Shown: positions 57,060 through 64,000 of the stretch, piece after piece
Numbering within the stretch: position 1 is the first letter of the stretch
Layout of the letters: each line of letters starts with the position of its first letter
DNA from: a bacterium
GTDB taxonomy: Bacteria; Krumholzibacteriota; Krumholzibacteriia; LZORAL124-64-63
Assembly (NCBI GenBank): GCA_016712675.1
Contig: JADJQR010000001.1
Coordinates: 1,488,001-1,552,000, forward strand
Length of the DNA stretch: 64,000 nt
Reading direction: 5' to 3'
Notes under the pieces: model-generated
Seen by the model: only the letters and a program-made list of their open reading frames with translations
Database searches by the model: none
What the model was told of the DNA's origin: nothing
Made by a program: the position numbers and the translations under genes

Positions 57060-57692
57060 ATGTTGAAAAGGAAGAACTTGGCACTGCCGGCCCTGGTCTT
57101 GGCCATGGTCCTGGTCGCTGGCAGCGGCTGCATCTTTTCGCCAGAGCCTGAGCCGTGTGAAGGCGAGGGGTGTGGCGGTGGCGGCGGCACCCCGGTGGTG
57201 TGGCCGGACACGCCCGACAAGTTGATGGCGAACTTCCAGGCTGTCTATGAACGGACGGATTTCGCCAATTTCGCGCAGATGCTCCACCCGCAGTACGTGA
57301 CCATCCTGCAGGAGAGCACGTACCAGGAATTTCCTGACGTCGGCACGACGCTGGACCTGGAGGAGGAGTTGCACATCCATGAACGCATGTTCTCCAAGCA
57401 GGACGTGTACAATCCCCTGAACCAACTGGTGCCCGGCATCCAGTCGATCGCCTTCCAGACGTTCCAACGGCAAGGGGCCTGGAGCGATTCGCCTCCCAAC
57501 GACCAGATCCCGAATGCGCGGTTCGCGCTCTATGAAGTGGTGTTCCTGTTCGACCGCGGCGCCGGCGACACCATCCTCAAGGTGGAAGGCCAGATCAAGT
57601 TCTACGCGGTCGCGCGCGACTCCACGGTCAACGGCGTGACCAAGCCCTACTACCGGATGCGCGGGCAGGTCGACCTGACGCGCGACAGCTAG
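57060..57692 (+). CDS. small lipoprotein, NTF2-like candidate
   Basis: A 210-residue lipoprotein (VAGSGC lipobox, Cys at about residue 24), followed by an acidic/Cys/Gly-rich spacer (CEGEGCGGGGG). The mature domain begins DKLMANFQAVYERTDFANFAQMLHPQYVTI, then LDLEEELHIHERMF and beta strands to the end. This pattern is typical of NTF2/SnoaL-like folds, and I see no catalytic residues. I chose the ATG at 57060 because GGAGG is 5 bases upstream; the in-frame GTG at 57048 lacks a ribosome site. It probably has its own promoter at 56963 and ends at a strong hairpin. Confidence 0.7.
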   Translation: MLKRKNLALPALVLAMVLVAGSGCIFSPEPEPCEGEGCGGGGGTPVVWPDTPDKLMANFQAVYERTDFANFAQMLHPQYVTILQESTYQEFPDVGTTLDLEEELHIHERMFSKQDVYNPLNQLVPGIQSIAFQTFQRQGAWSDSPPNDQIPNARFALYEVVFLFDRGAGDTILKVEGQIKFYAVARDSTVNGVTKPYYRMRGQVDLTRDS

Positions 57693-57721
57693 CGCGAAGT
57701 CGGCCAGTACCGAGACGTTGA

Positions 57722-57742
57722 GGGGGAGCCGACGGCTCCCCC
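57722..57742 (+). terminator. intrinsic terminator-like hairpin
   Basis: Perfect 9-base arms (57722-57730 and 57734-57742, GGGGGAGCC and its complement) with a 3-base loop follow the small lipoprotein gene. Only two T residues follow immediately. It probably ends the ftsE-to-lipoprotein transcript(s). Confidence 0.65.
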
Positions 57743-57780
57743 TTCGCGCAGGGGGTGGACGGTAGGTCGGCGCGCGACGC

Positions 57781-58836
57781 ATGCTGGTCAGATCCTGGCG
57801 CTGCATGTACCTTGCGGGCATGCACGTCCGCGGCCGCACCACCTGTTCCGTGACCCGGGGCGCGCCCCCGGCCCGCCGGCAACCGCGCCGCCGTTGGCCA
57901 GGGCTGCCGTGGTCGGCGTTCGCCGCGTGCCTGGTGGGTGCGTTCGTGGTCGGCGGTTGCGCCCGCGACGAGGCATCGACGACCGCACGTGAGCCGGCAA
58001 GGCGAGCCGGTCCCGTCCCGCAGGCCACCGCGCCGGTCGACACGAGCGGGTTGGCCGATCCGGCCGTGGCGCGCGGCCTGGACCGTACGCCGGAGCAGAC
58101 ATCGGAGCGGACGCCAGAGACCGGCGGTCCGCGTGTGGCGCTGGTCATCGACGACCTGGGCCAGCGATTGGACGGACCCGACGCCGCGTTGCTGGCCCTG
58201 CCGGTGCCGCTGACGTTGGCCGTGCTGCCGGGTCGGCCCCATTCGCGTGCGATCGCCGCCCTGGCCGGGCAACGGCGCGACCTCTTCCTGCACCTTCCGA
58301 TGGAGCCGCAAGGGTATCCTGACATCGATCCGGGACCCGGCGCGTTGATGCTCGGCCAGACGCCGGCGGAGATCGCCGGGCTGCTGGAGCACGGCTTGGC
58401 TTCCGTGCCCGGCGCGGTCGGCGTGAACAACCACATGGGCAGCGCCGCCACGGCGGACACGCTGCTGATGGCCGGCCTGATGGCCGCGTTGGAGGTGAGG
58501 GGCCTGCGTTTCCTCGACAGCCTCACCACGCCCCGCTCGGTCGCCTGGCGCGTCGCGCGGCGGGCCGGCGTGCCGTGCGCGCGAAACCGGCTCTTCCTCG
58601 ACGTCGACCACACCGACGAGGTTGCGGTGAATGCCCGGCTGGCCGAATTGGTTGCGGTGGCACGCCGGACGGGGCAGGCGATCGGAATCGCCCATCCGCA
58701 TCCGGTAACCGCTGCGGTCCTGACCCGGGAGATTCCGCGCTATGTGCAGGAGGGTGTGCGTTTCGTGACCGCCTCCGAACTGATGACTCCCGCGCCCGCC
58801 GCGGTGGAGGCGCCCGGGGCCGGCCATGGCCGCTGA
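57781..58836 (+). CDS. divergent polysaccharide deacetylase family protein (YibQ-like)
   Basis: A 351-residue protein. An N-terminal hydrophobic stretch with a possible lipobox (FVVGGC) is followed by a ~230-residue divergent polysaccharide deacetylase domain (PF04748). Motifs: VALVIDDLGQRLD, HLPMEPQGYPDIDPG, GVNNHMGSAAT, RFLDSLTTPRSVA and AIGIAHPHP. These keep the Asp and His positions expected for a metal-dependent deacetylase fold. The family is often encoded near cell-wall or division genes, but its substrate is unproven. Start choice is uncertain: ATGs at 57781, 57805 and 57820 are all possible. The stop overlaps the next gene by 11 bases. Confidence 0.8.
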   Translation: MLVRSWRCMYLAGMHVRGRTTCSVTRGAPPARRQPRRRWPGLPWSAFAACLVGAFVVGGCARDEASTTAREPARRAGPVPQATAPVDTSGLADPAVARGLDRTPEQTSERTPETGGPRVALVIDDLGQRLDGPDAALLALPVPLTLAVLPGRPHSRAIAALAGQRRDLFLHLPMEPQGYPDIDPGPGALMLGQTPAEIAGLLEHGLASVPGAVGVNNHMGSAATADTLLMAGLMAALEVRGLRFLDSLTTPRSVAWRVARRAGVPCARNRLFLDVDHTDEVAVNARLAELVAVARRTGQAIGIAHPHPVTAAVLTREIPRYVQEGVRFVTASELMTPAPAAVEAPGAGHGR

Positions 58837-59923
58837 CGTCCATTTCTGGCCGCTGCCGCTCGGCGCGGGCTCGGCACTGGCTCCGCCCGACCCGAGACCG
58901 GGATTGCGTCGGTTGGTCGAAGCCGCCGGCTTTGGTGGGGCCGCGGCGCGGGCGGGTCGATGGCTGCTGAAGGCGCCGGTACCGGCGCCCGGTCGCCCGG
59001 CCGCTGCTCCGGCCGAATGGATCGACGCCGTGGGGGCGGCGCTGATCGGGCCGGCGTCGTTGCCCGGTTCGGCGCGACTGCAGGTGACGGACACGCTGTC
59101 GATCTCCACGCGGGGCCTGGACTCCCCGGCGGCGCTGCGGGCGGTGGCGCTGGCGCGCGGTTTCGGGGTGGCCGGAGCGCTGCCCTTCGTGGTCGGCGAT
59201 GACCCGGACGGACCGCCACCCTGGCCGGTGGCCGGTGGTCCGGACGGCCATGCGCTGGCTGGCGTGCTGGCCGGGGTTGCCGGTGTCGTGGTGCTGGCGC
59301 CGTTGCGGCCCCATCCCCACCTGGGCGTGGCCGGGGCCGTGGCCACCCTGGGGCTGGACCTCGCCGATCGGGCCTCGCGCCTGGCCTTGCATCGCGGGAT
59401 CCGGCCGCAAGTGGATACCCCCCTGTGCGCCGGCTGCGGTAGCTGCCTCGATGTGTGTCTCTACGACGCCATCGTGATCCGCGGCGGGCGCGCCTTGATC
59501 GACCACCGGCTGTGTACGGGTTGTGGCGAGTGCATGGGCGTGTGCTTCATGGCGGGTATCGCGCCGGAGGCGGCTGCAGGCGTGGTTGCCTACCAGCAGG
59601 CCGTAGCCGAGGCGGCGGCCGCGACGTCGCGACAGGTGGTGGTCGGACAAGCCCAGGGGATTCTGCACATCGTCCTGCTGGTCCAGCCGGACTCGTACGC
59701 CACCACCACGAAGTCCCGTCGCCGCCTGCCCCTGGCTGGCATCGGGATCCTGGCCGGGCTGGACCCGGTCGCGGTCGACAGCGCGGCCCTCGACCTGCTG
59801 GCCGAACGTCTCGGCGGCCCCCTGAACCAATGGAGTGGCTACGCCCAGGGACCGGGGGAGCTGCTGGAACGGGCGGCCTTGCTGGGCCTGGGCATGCGGG
59901 AGTACCGGCTGAGGGAAGTCTGA
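58826..59923 (+). CDS. DUF362-type protein with two [4Fe-4S] ferredoxin motifs
   Basis: A 365-residue cytoplasmic protein. The N-terminal ~190 residues match the DUF362 pattern (GVVVLAPLRPHPHLGVAGAVATLGLDL). Two tandem ferredoxin motifs follow: CAGCGSCLDVC and CTGCGECMGVC, each Cys-X2-Cys-X2-Cys-X3-Cys without the usual terminal Pro. The C-terminal part contains GILAGLDPVAVDSAALDLL, the family's conserved second segment. An electron-transfer or maturation role is likely, but no reaction is known. The ATG at 58826 lies within the deacetylase gene, so the two are probably co-translated. A hairpin and a promoter-like sequence follow the stop. Confidence 0.8.
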   Translation: MAADVHFWPLPLGAGSALAPPDPRPGLRRLVEAAGFGGAAARAGRWLLKAPVPAPGRPAAAPAEWIDAVGAALIGPASLPGSARLQVTDTLSISTRGLDSPAALRAVALARGFGVAGALPFVVGDDPDGPPPWPVAGGPDGHALAGVLAGVAGVVVLAPLRPHPHLGVAGAVATLGLDLADRASRLALHRGIRPQVDTPLCAGCGSCLDVCLYDAIVIRGGRALIDHRLCTGCGECMGVCFMAGIAPEAAAGVVAYQQAVAEAAAATSRQVVVGQAQGILHIVLLVQPDSYATTTKSRRRLPLAGIGILAGLDPVAVDSAALDLLAERLGGPLNQWSGYAQGPGELLERAALLGLGMREYRLREV

Positions 59924-59945
59924 GCCGGGCCTGAATTTCTGGATA

Positions 59946-59978
59946 AACGCCCGCCCGTGTGCTATCATGGCGGGCGTT
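59946..59978. terminator. inverted repeat downstream of the DUF362 gene
   Basis: Perfect 10-base arms, AACGCCCGCC (59946-59955) and GGCGGGCGTT (59969-59978), have a 13-base loop and are followed by GTTT. It could terminate the upstream unit. The loop contains a promoter-like extended -10 (see the secD leader entry), so it may instead be regulatory. Confidence 0.4.
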
Positions 59979-60109
59979 GTTTCGCGAAGGAACAGGCCGG
60001 ACTCGGCAGGTGCCGGGCCGGTCTGCGCGCGCTTTTTTTTGCCGCGGTCGAGGATCCTCGTGCCGCCCGGGCCGACCGGTCCGGGGGGAGAAGTCCCGGG
60101 AGTGCCAAG
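59960..60109 (+). promoter_or_regulatory. secD leader: extended -10, T8 tract and possible attenuator structures
   Basis: TGCTATCAT (59960-59968) is an extended -10, with a weak -35 (TGGATA) at 59940. About 60 bases downstream is an eight-T run (60033-60040), striking in this GC-rich sequence. Upstream, CGGC-AGGT-GCCG and flanking CCGG copies (about 59997-60022) could pair. A GAGGATCCTC palindrome follows. GGGAG near 60098 is the secD ribosome site. A short ORF (59967-60113) overlaps the secD start as ATGA, but it begins at the putative -10. No YajC gene precedes secD. Confidence 0.4.
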
Positions 60110-61720
60110 ATGAACCGTTCCCTGCAGATCCGGGCAGGGCTGAGCGCCGTGATCGTCCTGCTTTCGATCTACGGCCTGCTGCCGACGTTCCAGGCCCTGT
60201 CGATCCCGCACGCTGAGCGGGAGGCCGCCAAGGCCAACCCGACGCGCCTGGCCGAGATCGAGGCGATCGATGCCAAGGCGATCCGCCGCGGCCTCGACCT
60301 CAAGGGCGGCATGTACCTGGTCCTGGAGGTCGATCAGACCGGCATGGACCCGGGGCAGGCCGAGGATGCGCTCCAGAGGGTCAAGGAGATCCTCTACAAC
60401 CGCATCGACAAGTTCGGCGTGTCCGAGCCCGAGATCACGACCTTCGGCGCGAGCCGCATCGTGGTCAAGCTGCCGGGCCTGCAGGATCCCGAGCGCGCCA
60501 AGGCGCTCCTGGGCACCACGGCCAAGCTGGAATTCCGCCTGGTGCGCCAGCCGGACGACCTGCAGGACGCATTGACCCGACTGGACCAGGCGTTCGCCGG
60601 CAGCGTCGAGGTACCCGCGGTCGCGCCCGGCGATTCGACGCTCCTGGACGAGGCTCAGGTGCTGGCGCAGCGTCCGTTCAGCGGCCTGGTCGTCACGCAG
60701 ACCGGCATCGCCTCGACGCCGCTGTTCGTGGCCGAACAGAACGTCGACCGCGTGCAGGCCATGCTGGACGACCCGCGCACGCAGGCCCGCCTGCGGGGTG
60801 TCGAGTTCCAGATGGGCATGGACCCGATGACGTTCGGGGGCACCACGCAGCTGCGCCCGCTCTACCTGGTCGACGCCGAGCCGATCATCAGCGGCGACCA
60901 GCTGACCGACGCCATCAGCTCGGCCGACAACGAGCGGCCGGGGATGTGGCAGGTCACGTTCGCGCTCGGCAACCGCGGCGCCCGCGAATTCGGCCGCGCC
61001 ACCGGCGAGAACGTGGGGCGCTTCCTGGCCATCTCGCTGGACGGGCGCATCTCGTCCGCTCCGGTCATCCAGTCGCGCATCACCACCAACGGCTCGATCA
61101 CCGGCAACTTCACCAACGCCGAAGCCAGCGACCTGGCCCTGCTGCTGCGGGCCGGCGCCCTGCCGACGGACATCACCATCGCCGAGGAGCGCACGGTGGG
61201 CCCGAGCCTCGGCTCGGACTCGATCCGCACCGGCGTCAACGCCTCGAAGTGGGGGGCGCTCCTGGTGGTCGTGTTTATGCTCATCTACTACCGCATGGTC
61301 GGCGTGGTGGCCGTCACGGCGCTGACGGCCAACATGCTGATCCTGCTGGCGGTGCTGGCCCAGTTCGACCTGGTGCTGACGCTGCCGGGCCTGGCCGGCA
61401 TCGCGCTGACCGTGGGCATGGCCGTGGACGCCAACGTGCTGATCAACGAGCGCATCCGCGAGGAACTGCGGAAGGACAAGACCGTCCGCGCCGCGGTCGA
61501 GGCGGGCTACCAGAACGCCACGCGGACGATCGTCGACGCGAACGTGACGACCCTGATCGCCGGCGGCGTGCTGCTGTGGTTCGGCACCGGCCCGGTCAAG
61601 GGCTTTGCCGTCACGATGTGCATCGGCATCCTGACGAGCATGTTCACGGCGCTGGTCATGACCCACGCCATCATGGACCTGCTGACCCGGAACAGGAACC
61701 GGCGGACGCTCAGCATCTGA
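60110..61720 (+). CDS. secD: protein translocase subunit SecD
   Basis: A 536-residue RND-like integral membrane protein that, with SecF, uses the proton gradient to speed late steps of Sec-dependent export. The first helix (LSAVIVLLSIYGLLPTF) leads to DLKGGMYLVLEVD and a periplasmic P1 domain with ERAKALLGTTAKLEFRLV. Late motifs include NGSITGNFTNAEASDLALLL, the helices GALLVVVFMLIYYRMVG and the conserved region GIALTVGMAVDANVLINERIREEL, in which the Asp needed for proton coupling is present. The ATG at 60110 has GGGAG 7-12 bases upstream. SecF follows after 87 bases. Confidence 0.96.
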   Translation: MNRSLQIRAGLSAVIVLLSIYGLLPTFQALSIPHAEREAAKANPTRLAEIEAIDAKAIRRGLDLKGGMYLVLEVDQTGMDPGQAEDALQRVKEILYNRIDKFGVSEPEITTFGASRIVVKLPGLQDPERAKALLGTTAKLEFRLVRQPDDLQDALTRLDQAFAGSVEVPAVAPGDSTLLDEAQVLAQRPFSGLVVTQTGIASTPLFVAEQNVDRVQAMLDDPRTQARLRGVEFQMGMDPMTFGGTTQLRPLYLVDAEPIISGDQLTDAISSADNERPGMWQVTFALGNRGAREFGRATGENVGRFLAISLDGRISSAPVIQSRITTNGSITGNFTNAEASDLALLLRAGALPTDITIAEERTVGPSLGSDSIRTGVNASKWGALLVVVFMLIYYRMVGVVAVTALTANMLILLAVLAQFDLVLTLPGLAGIALTVGMAVDANVLINERIREELRKDKTVRAAVEAGYQNATRTIVDANVTTLIAGGVLLWFGTGPVKGFAVTMCIGILTSMFTALVMTHAIMDLLTRNRNRRTLSI

Positions 61721-61807
61721 CGCATCGGTGGCCGCGCCGGGCGCGGCCATCAGCCCCACGGGGCACGACAGACGCCGGGCAACGACCCGGGAAAGGCCAA
61801 GAACGAC

Positions 61808-62743
61808 ATGCTGCAATTCTTCCGGAACGCCAACTTCAACTTCGTCAGCGCGATGAAGCCGGTCTTCACCCTGTCGGTGGCGCTGGTGGTCATCAGCCTC
61901 GTGCTGATGGTGATCCATGGCGGCCCGCGCCTGAGCATCGACTTCACCGGCGGCTCCGTCGTCCAGGTGAAGTTCGCGTCCAGCCCGGGCATCAGCCAGG
62001 TGCGGACGAACCTGGAGTCGCAGGGATACGCCGGCATCCAGGTGACCGAGTTCGGTGCCGCCGACGAGTACCTGATCACCGTGCCTTCGCCCAAGGGAGC
62101 CAGCGGCGAGCAGGCGGCGAACACGGCGCAGGGGCTGCTCGAGGACCTGCGCACCGCTTTCCCGCAGAACGGCGTGGAACTGCGCCGCGTGGAGTCGGTG
62201 GGGCCGAAGATCGGCGGCGAGTTGAGGACGGCGGCCATCAACTCGATCATCGCGGGCCTGTTCCTCATCGTCATCTACATCTGGTTCCGCTTCGTGCTGC
62301 GCTACGGCTTCGCGGCCATCGCGGCGCTGGTCCACGACGTGACCCTGACGCTCGGCGTCTTCTCGCTGCTGGACCTGGAGATCAGCCTGCAGATCGTCGC
62401 GGCCCTGCTGACGATCGTCGGCTATTCGATCAACGACACGATCGTGGTCTTTGACCGCATCCGCGAGAACATGAAGCTGCGGCGCAAGGAGAGCTACCGC
62501 GAAGTCATCAACCGGTCGATCAACGAGACGCTCAGCCGCACCATCCTGACTTCGGCCACGACCATGACCGTCTCGGTGATGCTGTGGACCATGGGTGGGC
62601 CGGTGATCCGGGACTTCGCGTTCGCGCTGAGCTTCGGCGTGTTCGTCGGGACGTACAGCTCGATCTTCATCGCCAGCCCGCTGCTGGTCTGGTGGTACGA
62701 GCGCCAGGCGACCGATGCCAAGCGGGCCACCCCGACGATGTAG
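61808..62743 (+). CDS. secF: protein translocase subunit SecF
   Basis: A 311-residue six-helix partner of SecD. SIDFTGGSVVQVKF near the N-terminus and VESVGPKIGGELRTAAI precede the family-defining helix motif IVGYSINDTIVVFDRIREN and the later NETLSRTILTSATT. The latter motifs are the SecD/SecF membrane relay. Length is typical. Both genes form the export unit, and a strong bidirectional hairpin follows the stop. Confidence 0.96.
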   Translation: MLQFFRNANFNFVSAMKPVFTLSVALVVISLVLMVIHGGPRLSIDFTGGSVVQVKFASSPGISQVRTNLESQGYAGIQVTEFGAADEYLITVPSPKGASGEQAANTAQGLLEDLRTAFPQNGVELRRVESVGPKIGGELRTAAINSIIAGLFLIVIYIWFRFVLRYGFAAIAALVHDVTLTLGVFSLLDLEISLQIVAALLTIVGYSINDTIVVFDRIRENMKLRRKESYREVINRSINETLSRTILTSATTMTVSVMLWTMGGPVIRDFAFALSFGVFVGTYSSIFIASPLLVWWYERQATDAKRATPTM

Positions 62744-62790
62744 GATGCGGCGCCGTCACGCGGCGCGCGCAACGGCCAGGAGCAGGAAAC

Positions 62791-62825
62791 GAGAGCGGCC
62801 GCGCCCCCGGGGTGCGGCCGCTCTC
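62791..62825. terminator. bidirectional hairpin between secF and the cytochrome gene
   Basis: Perfect 12-base arms (GAGAGCGGCCGC at 62791-62802 and its complement at 62814-62825) with an 11-base loop lie in the 115-base gap between convergent genes. No T-tract follows on the plus strand; GTTT follows on the minus strand. Confidence 0.6.
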
Positions 62826-62858
62826 CGTCGATGAACTGTCCTGCCGCGGGCGTCGTCG

Positions 62859-63995
62859 TCAGGGGTCCAGGGGCAGGACCCCGGGGTCGCCGCGGCGGTG
62901 GCAGGCCAGGCAGGCCTGGCCCTGGTCGTGGTTCTGCGCGTGGCACTTGCGGCACAGCTGGCCCTGGCCGGGATCGGGATAGGGACTCGGCAGGGGCCAG
63001 GAACCGGACGCGACGCCGTCGTCGGCAAGGCGGTGGACGTGGAAGTCCCAGCGGCCGGCCGCGGGCGCCGACGAGGCGTGCGCGCGGTGGCAGGTCAGGC
63101 AGTGCAGCCGCCCACTGGCGCCCGGTCCGGCGGTGCCGTCGAGGGTGGCGCTGCCTGCCTCGAAGGGGACCTCGGGCAGGTACGACGTGGCGGCATCGCC
63201 GCCGTTCGGGTCAGCATCGCCATCGTAGCGGTCGTAGCGCCGGCGCTGACCGGAGTCAAGCACCTCGTCGACCGGGTGCGTGAACGCCGCGGTGCTGCCC
63301 TCGTGGTAGTAGCCGTGGCAGTTGGCGCACCACCGCGTCATGCCGGCCACGTAGGCCGTGTGGGCCTGCCGGGACTCGGCCGCGTTCGGGTCAGCAACCG
63401 CCAGGCCGACGGCAAGCGGCGCCGGATACACGAAGGTGGCGACGCCTTCCTGGACGGGGCCCACGCCGTGCAACATCCGGAAGCCGGCGTTGCCGTGCGC
63501 GTCGTGGCAGCTGGTGCAGCCGAGGGACGACGAGGGGAAGGTGCCGCCCGGCGCCCGCGGCCAGCGGCTGTCGGCGGTCAGCCCGAGGGCCGGCGAGACG
63601 ATGCTGTGGCCGGCGGCCTGCCCGGGCCGGCGCGGCGCCTGCGGATCGGGCCCGTCGTCCAGATCGTCCTCGTGCAGGAACACGAAGTTGCCGGCGCCCA
63701 GTTCGCGCGGCGGCCGCAAAGGGTCGGCCCCCATGACCCCGCCGTCGCCGTGGCAGGTCAGGCACAGGTCGGTCGATGAAGCGGCCAGCAGCAGCGGGTG
63801 CAGTCCGTCGTAGGCCACCTGGCCGGGCACGGCATCATGCATGATGTGGCAGCGCTCGCACGAGGCGACGCCGCCGTCGTGGAAGGCATGGGCCCCGGCG
63901 GCGGCTGCCAGCGCCCAGGCGAACCCGAGCGCCGCCGTCAGGTCCTTGCGGGGAGAGGTTCCGGTTCCCATGCTGCCAGCGGGCCTTCGCGCCAT
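62859..63995 (-). CDS. seven-heme c-type cytochrome, secreted
   Basis: A 378-residue periplasmic or surface multiheme protein. A signal peptide (ALGFAWALAAAAGAHA, cleavage near residue 37) is followed by seven CxxCH heme-attachment motifs: CERCH 46-50, CLTCH 78-82, CTSCH 160-164, CANCH 223-227, CLTCH 299-303, CRKCH 348-352 and CLACH 362-366. Flanking His residues could be second axial ligands. The spacing, with long spacers early and two motifs close together at the end, resembles doubled-CxxCH/cytochrome c-type electron carriers in metal or anaerobic respiration, but no enzyme partner is visible. An alternative ATG at 63971 is possible. Upstream genes lie beyond the window. Confidence 0.88.
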   Translation of the reverse strand: MARRPAGSMGTGTSPRKDLTAALGFAWALAAAAGAHAFHDGGVASCERCHIMHDAVPGQVAYDGLHPLLLAASSTDLCLTCHGDGGVMGADPLRPPRELGAGNFVFLHEDDLDDGPDPQAPRRPGQAAGHSIVSPALGLTADSRWPRAPGGTFPSSSLGCTSCHDAHGNAGFRMLHGVGPVQEGVATFVYPAPLAVGLAVADPNAAESRQAHTAYVAGMTRWCANCHGYYHEGSTAAFTHPVDEVLDSGQRRRYDRYDGDADPNGGDAATSYLPEVPFEAGSATLDGTAGPGASGRLHCLTCHRAHASSAPAAGRWDFHVHRLADDGVASGSWPLPSPYPDPGQGQLCRKCHAQNHDQGQACLACHRRGDPGVLPLDP

Positions 63996-64000
63996 GCATC

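Noticed and set aside
59967-60113. 48-residue leader peptide for secD
   Set aside because: The ATG sits on the putative -10 element and has no ribosome site. It is kept only as a finding about the leader, not as a gene.
58523-62335. Minus-strand open frame of about 1270 codons across the deacetylase, DUF362, secD and secF genes
   Set aside because: It crosses four well-supported genes in the opposite direction and has no recognisable motif.
63195-63400. Repeated 14-base sequence (CGTTCGGGTCAGCA) within the cytochrome gene, possible repeat element
   Set aside because: Both copies encode the Asp-Pro-Asn motif in the same frame. It is an internal coding similarity, not a repeat family.

Overview
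This window is a gene-dense, uniformly GC-rich (roughly two-thirds G+C by eye) bacterial chromosome segment. I see no insertion sequences, phage genes, CRISPR arrays, tRNAs or rRNAs. The organism has an outer membrane: lipoprotein signal peptides, RND pumps, parvulin-type periplasmic chaperones, an FtsEX-EnvC division module and a large outer-membrane beta-barrel ending in Phe. The gene set is a single-cytochrome SdhCAB, NifU/NifS, a pyrophosphate-type phosphofructokinase, a TPR-bearing Ser/Thr kinase and many lipoproteins of unknown family. It would fit a high-GC, little-cultured lineage near the FCB superphylum or Eisenbacteria/Krumholzibacteriota. That placement is an inference from gene content and is weak.

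Layout. 1-5049: the start of an ABC-F ATPase, a receptor-like Ser/Thr kinase with a TPR ectodomain, and a lipoprotein with an SdrD_B-like domain. 5167-8662 (minus): succinate dehydrogenase/fumarate reductase sdhC-sdhA-sdhB. 8953-10506: a polytopic glycosyltransferase-like protein. 10464-20707 (minus): an apparent operon of a beta-propeller protein, RND adaptor lipoprotein, two RND permeases and an M20D amidohydrolase. Upstream of it lies a 723-residue lipoprotein (20896-23067, minus). 23316-24248: a PhzF-family protein. 24280-27052 (minus): Rrf2-type regulator, pta and ackA, divergent from an adenosine deaminase-family gene, a phosphofructokinase and a second GT-C-like membrane protein. 31327-32601 (minus): a GAF/PP2C (RsbU-like) phosphatase. 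32758-36754: a MoxR-DUF58-BatA-like module. 36873-39007: nifU-nifS. 39041-45784: mfd followed by two parvulin-domain foldases. 45765-47252 (minus): a family 2 glycosyltransferase with a repeat-rich C-terminus.

47398-57692 is a long run of tightly overlapping genes: ftsE, ftsX, an envC-like gene, holB, ricT, tatD, rsmA, a 710-residue outer-membrane beta-barrel and two small lipoproteins. 57781-59923 holds a divergent polysaccharide deacetylase and a DUF362/ferredoxin protein. 60110-62743 is secD-secF, behind a structured leader. 62859-63995 (minus) encodes a seven-heme c-type cytochrome.

Energy metabolism (Sdh, Pta-AckA, PFK, multiheme cytochrome), envelope biogenesis and export (SecDF, foldases, FtsEX-EnvC, outer-membrane protein, RND pump) and Fe-S assembly dominate. 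The least explained parts are the outer-membrane protein/lipoprotein cluster (54188-57692), the 723-residue lipoprotein, the secD leader, and the RND operon that carries no outer-membrane channel gene. Short overlaps of 1 to 8 bases (ATGA, GTGA, TGATG) are the rule within operons, and three convergent gene pairs overlap at their 3' ends. No gene-free stretch exceeds 300 bases. The largest gap (8663-8952) is a divergent regulatory region.
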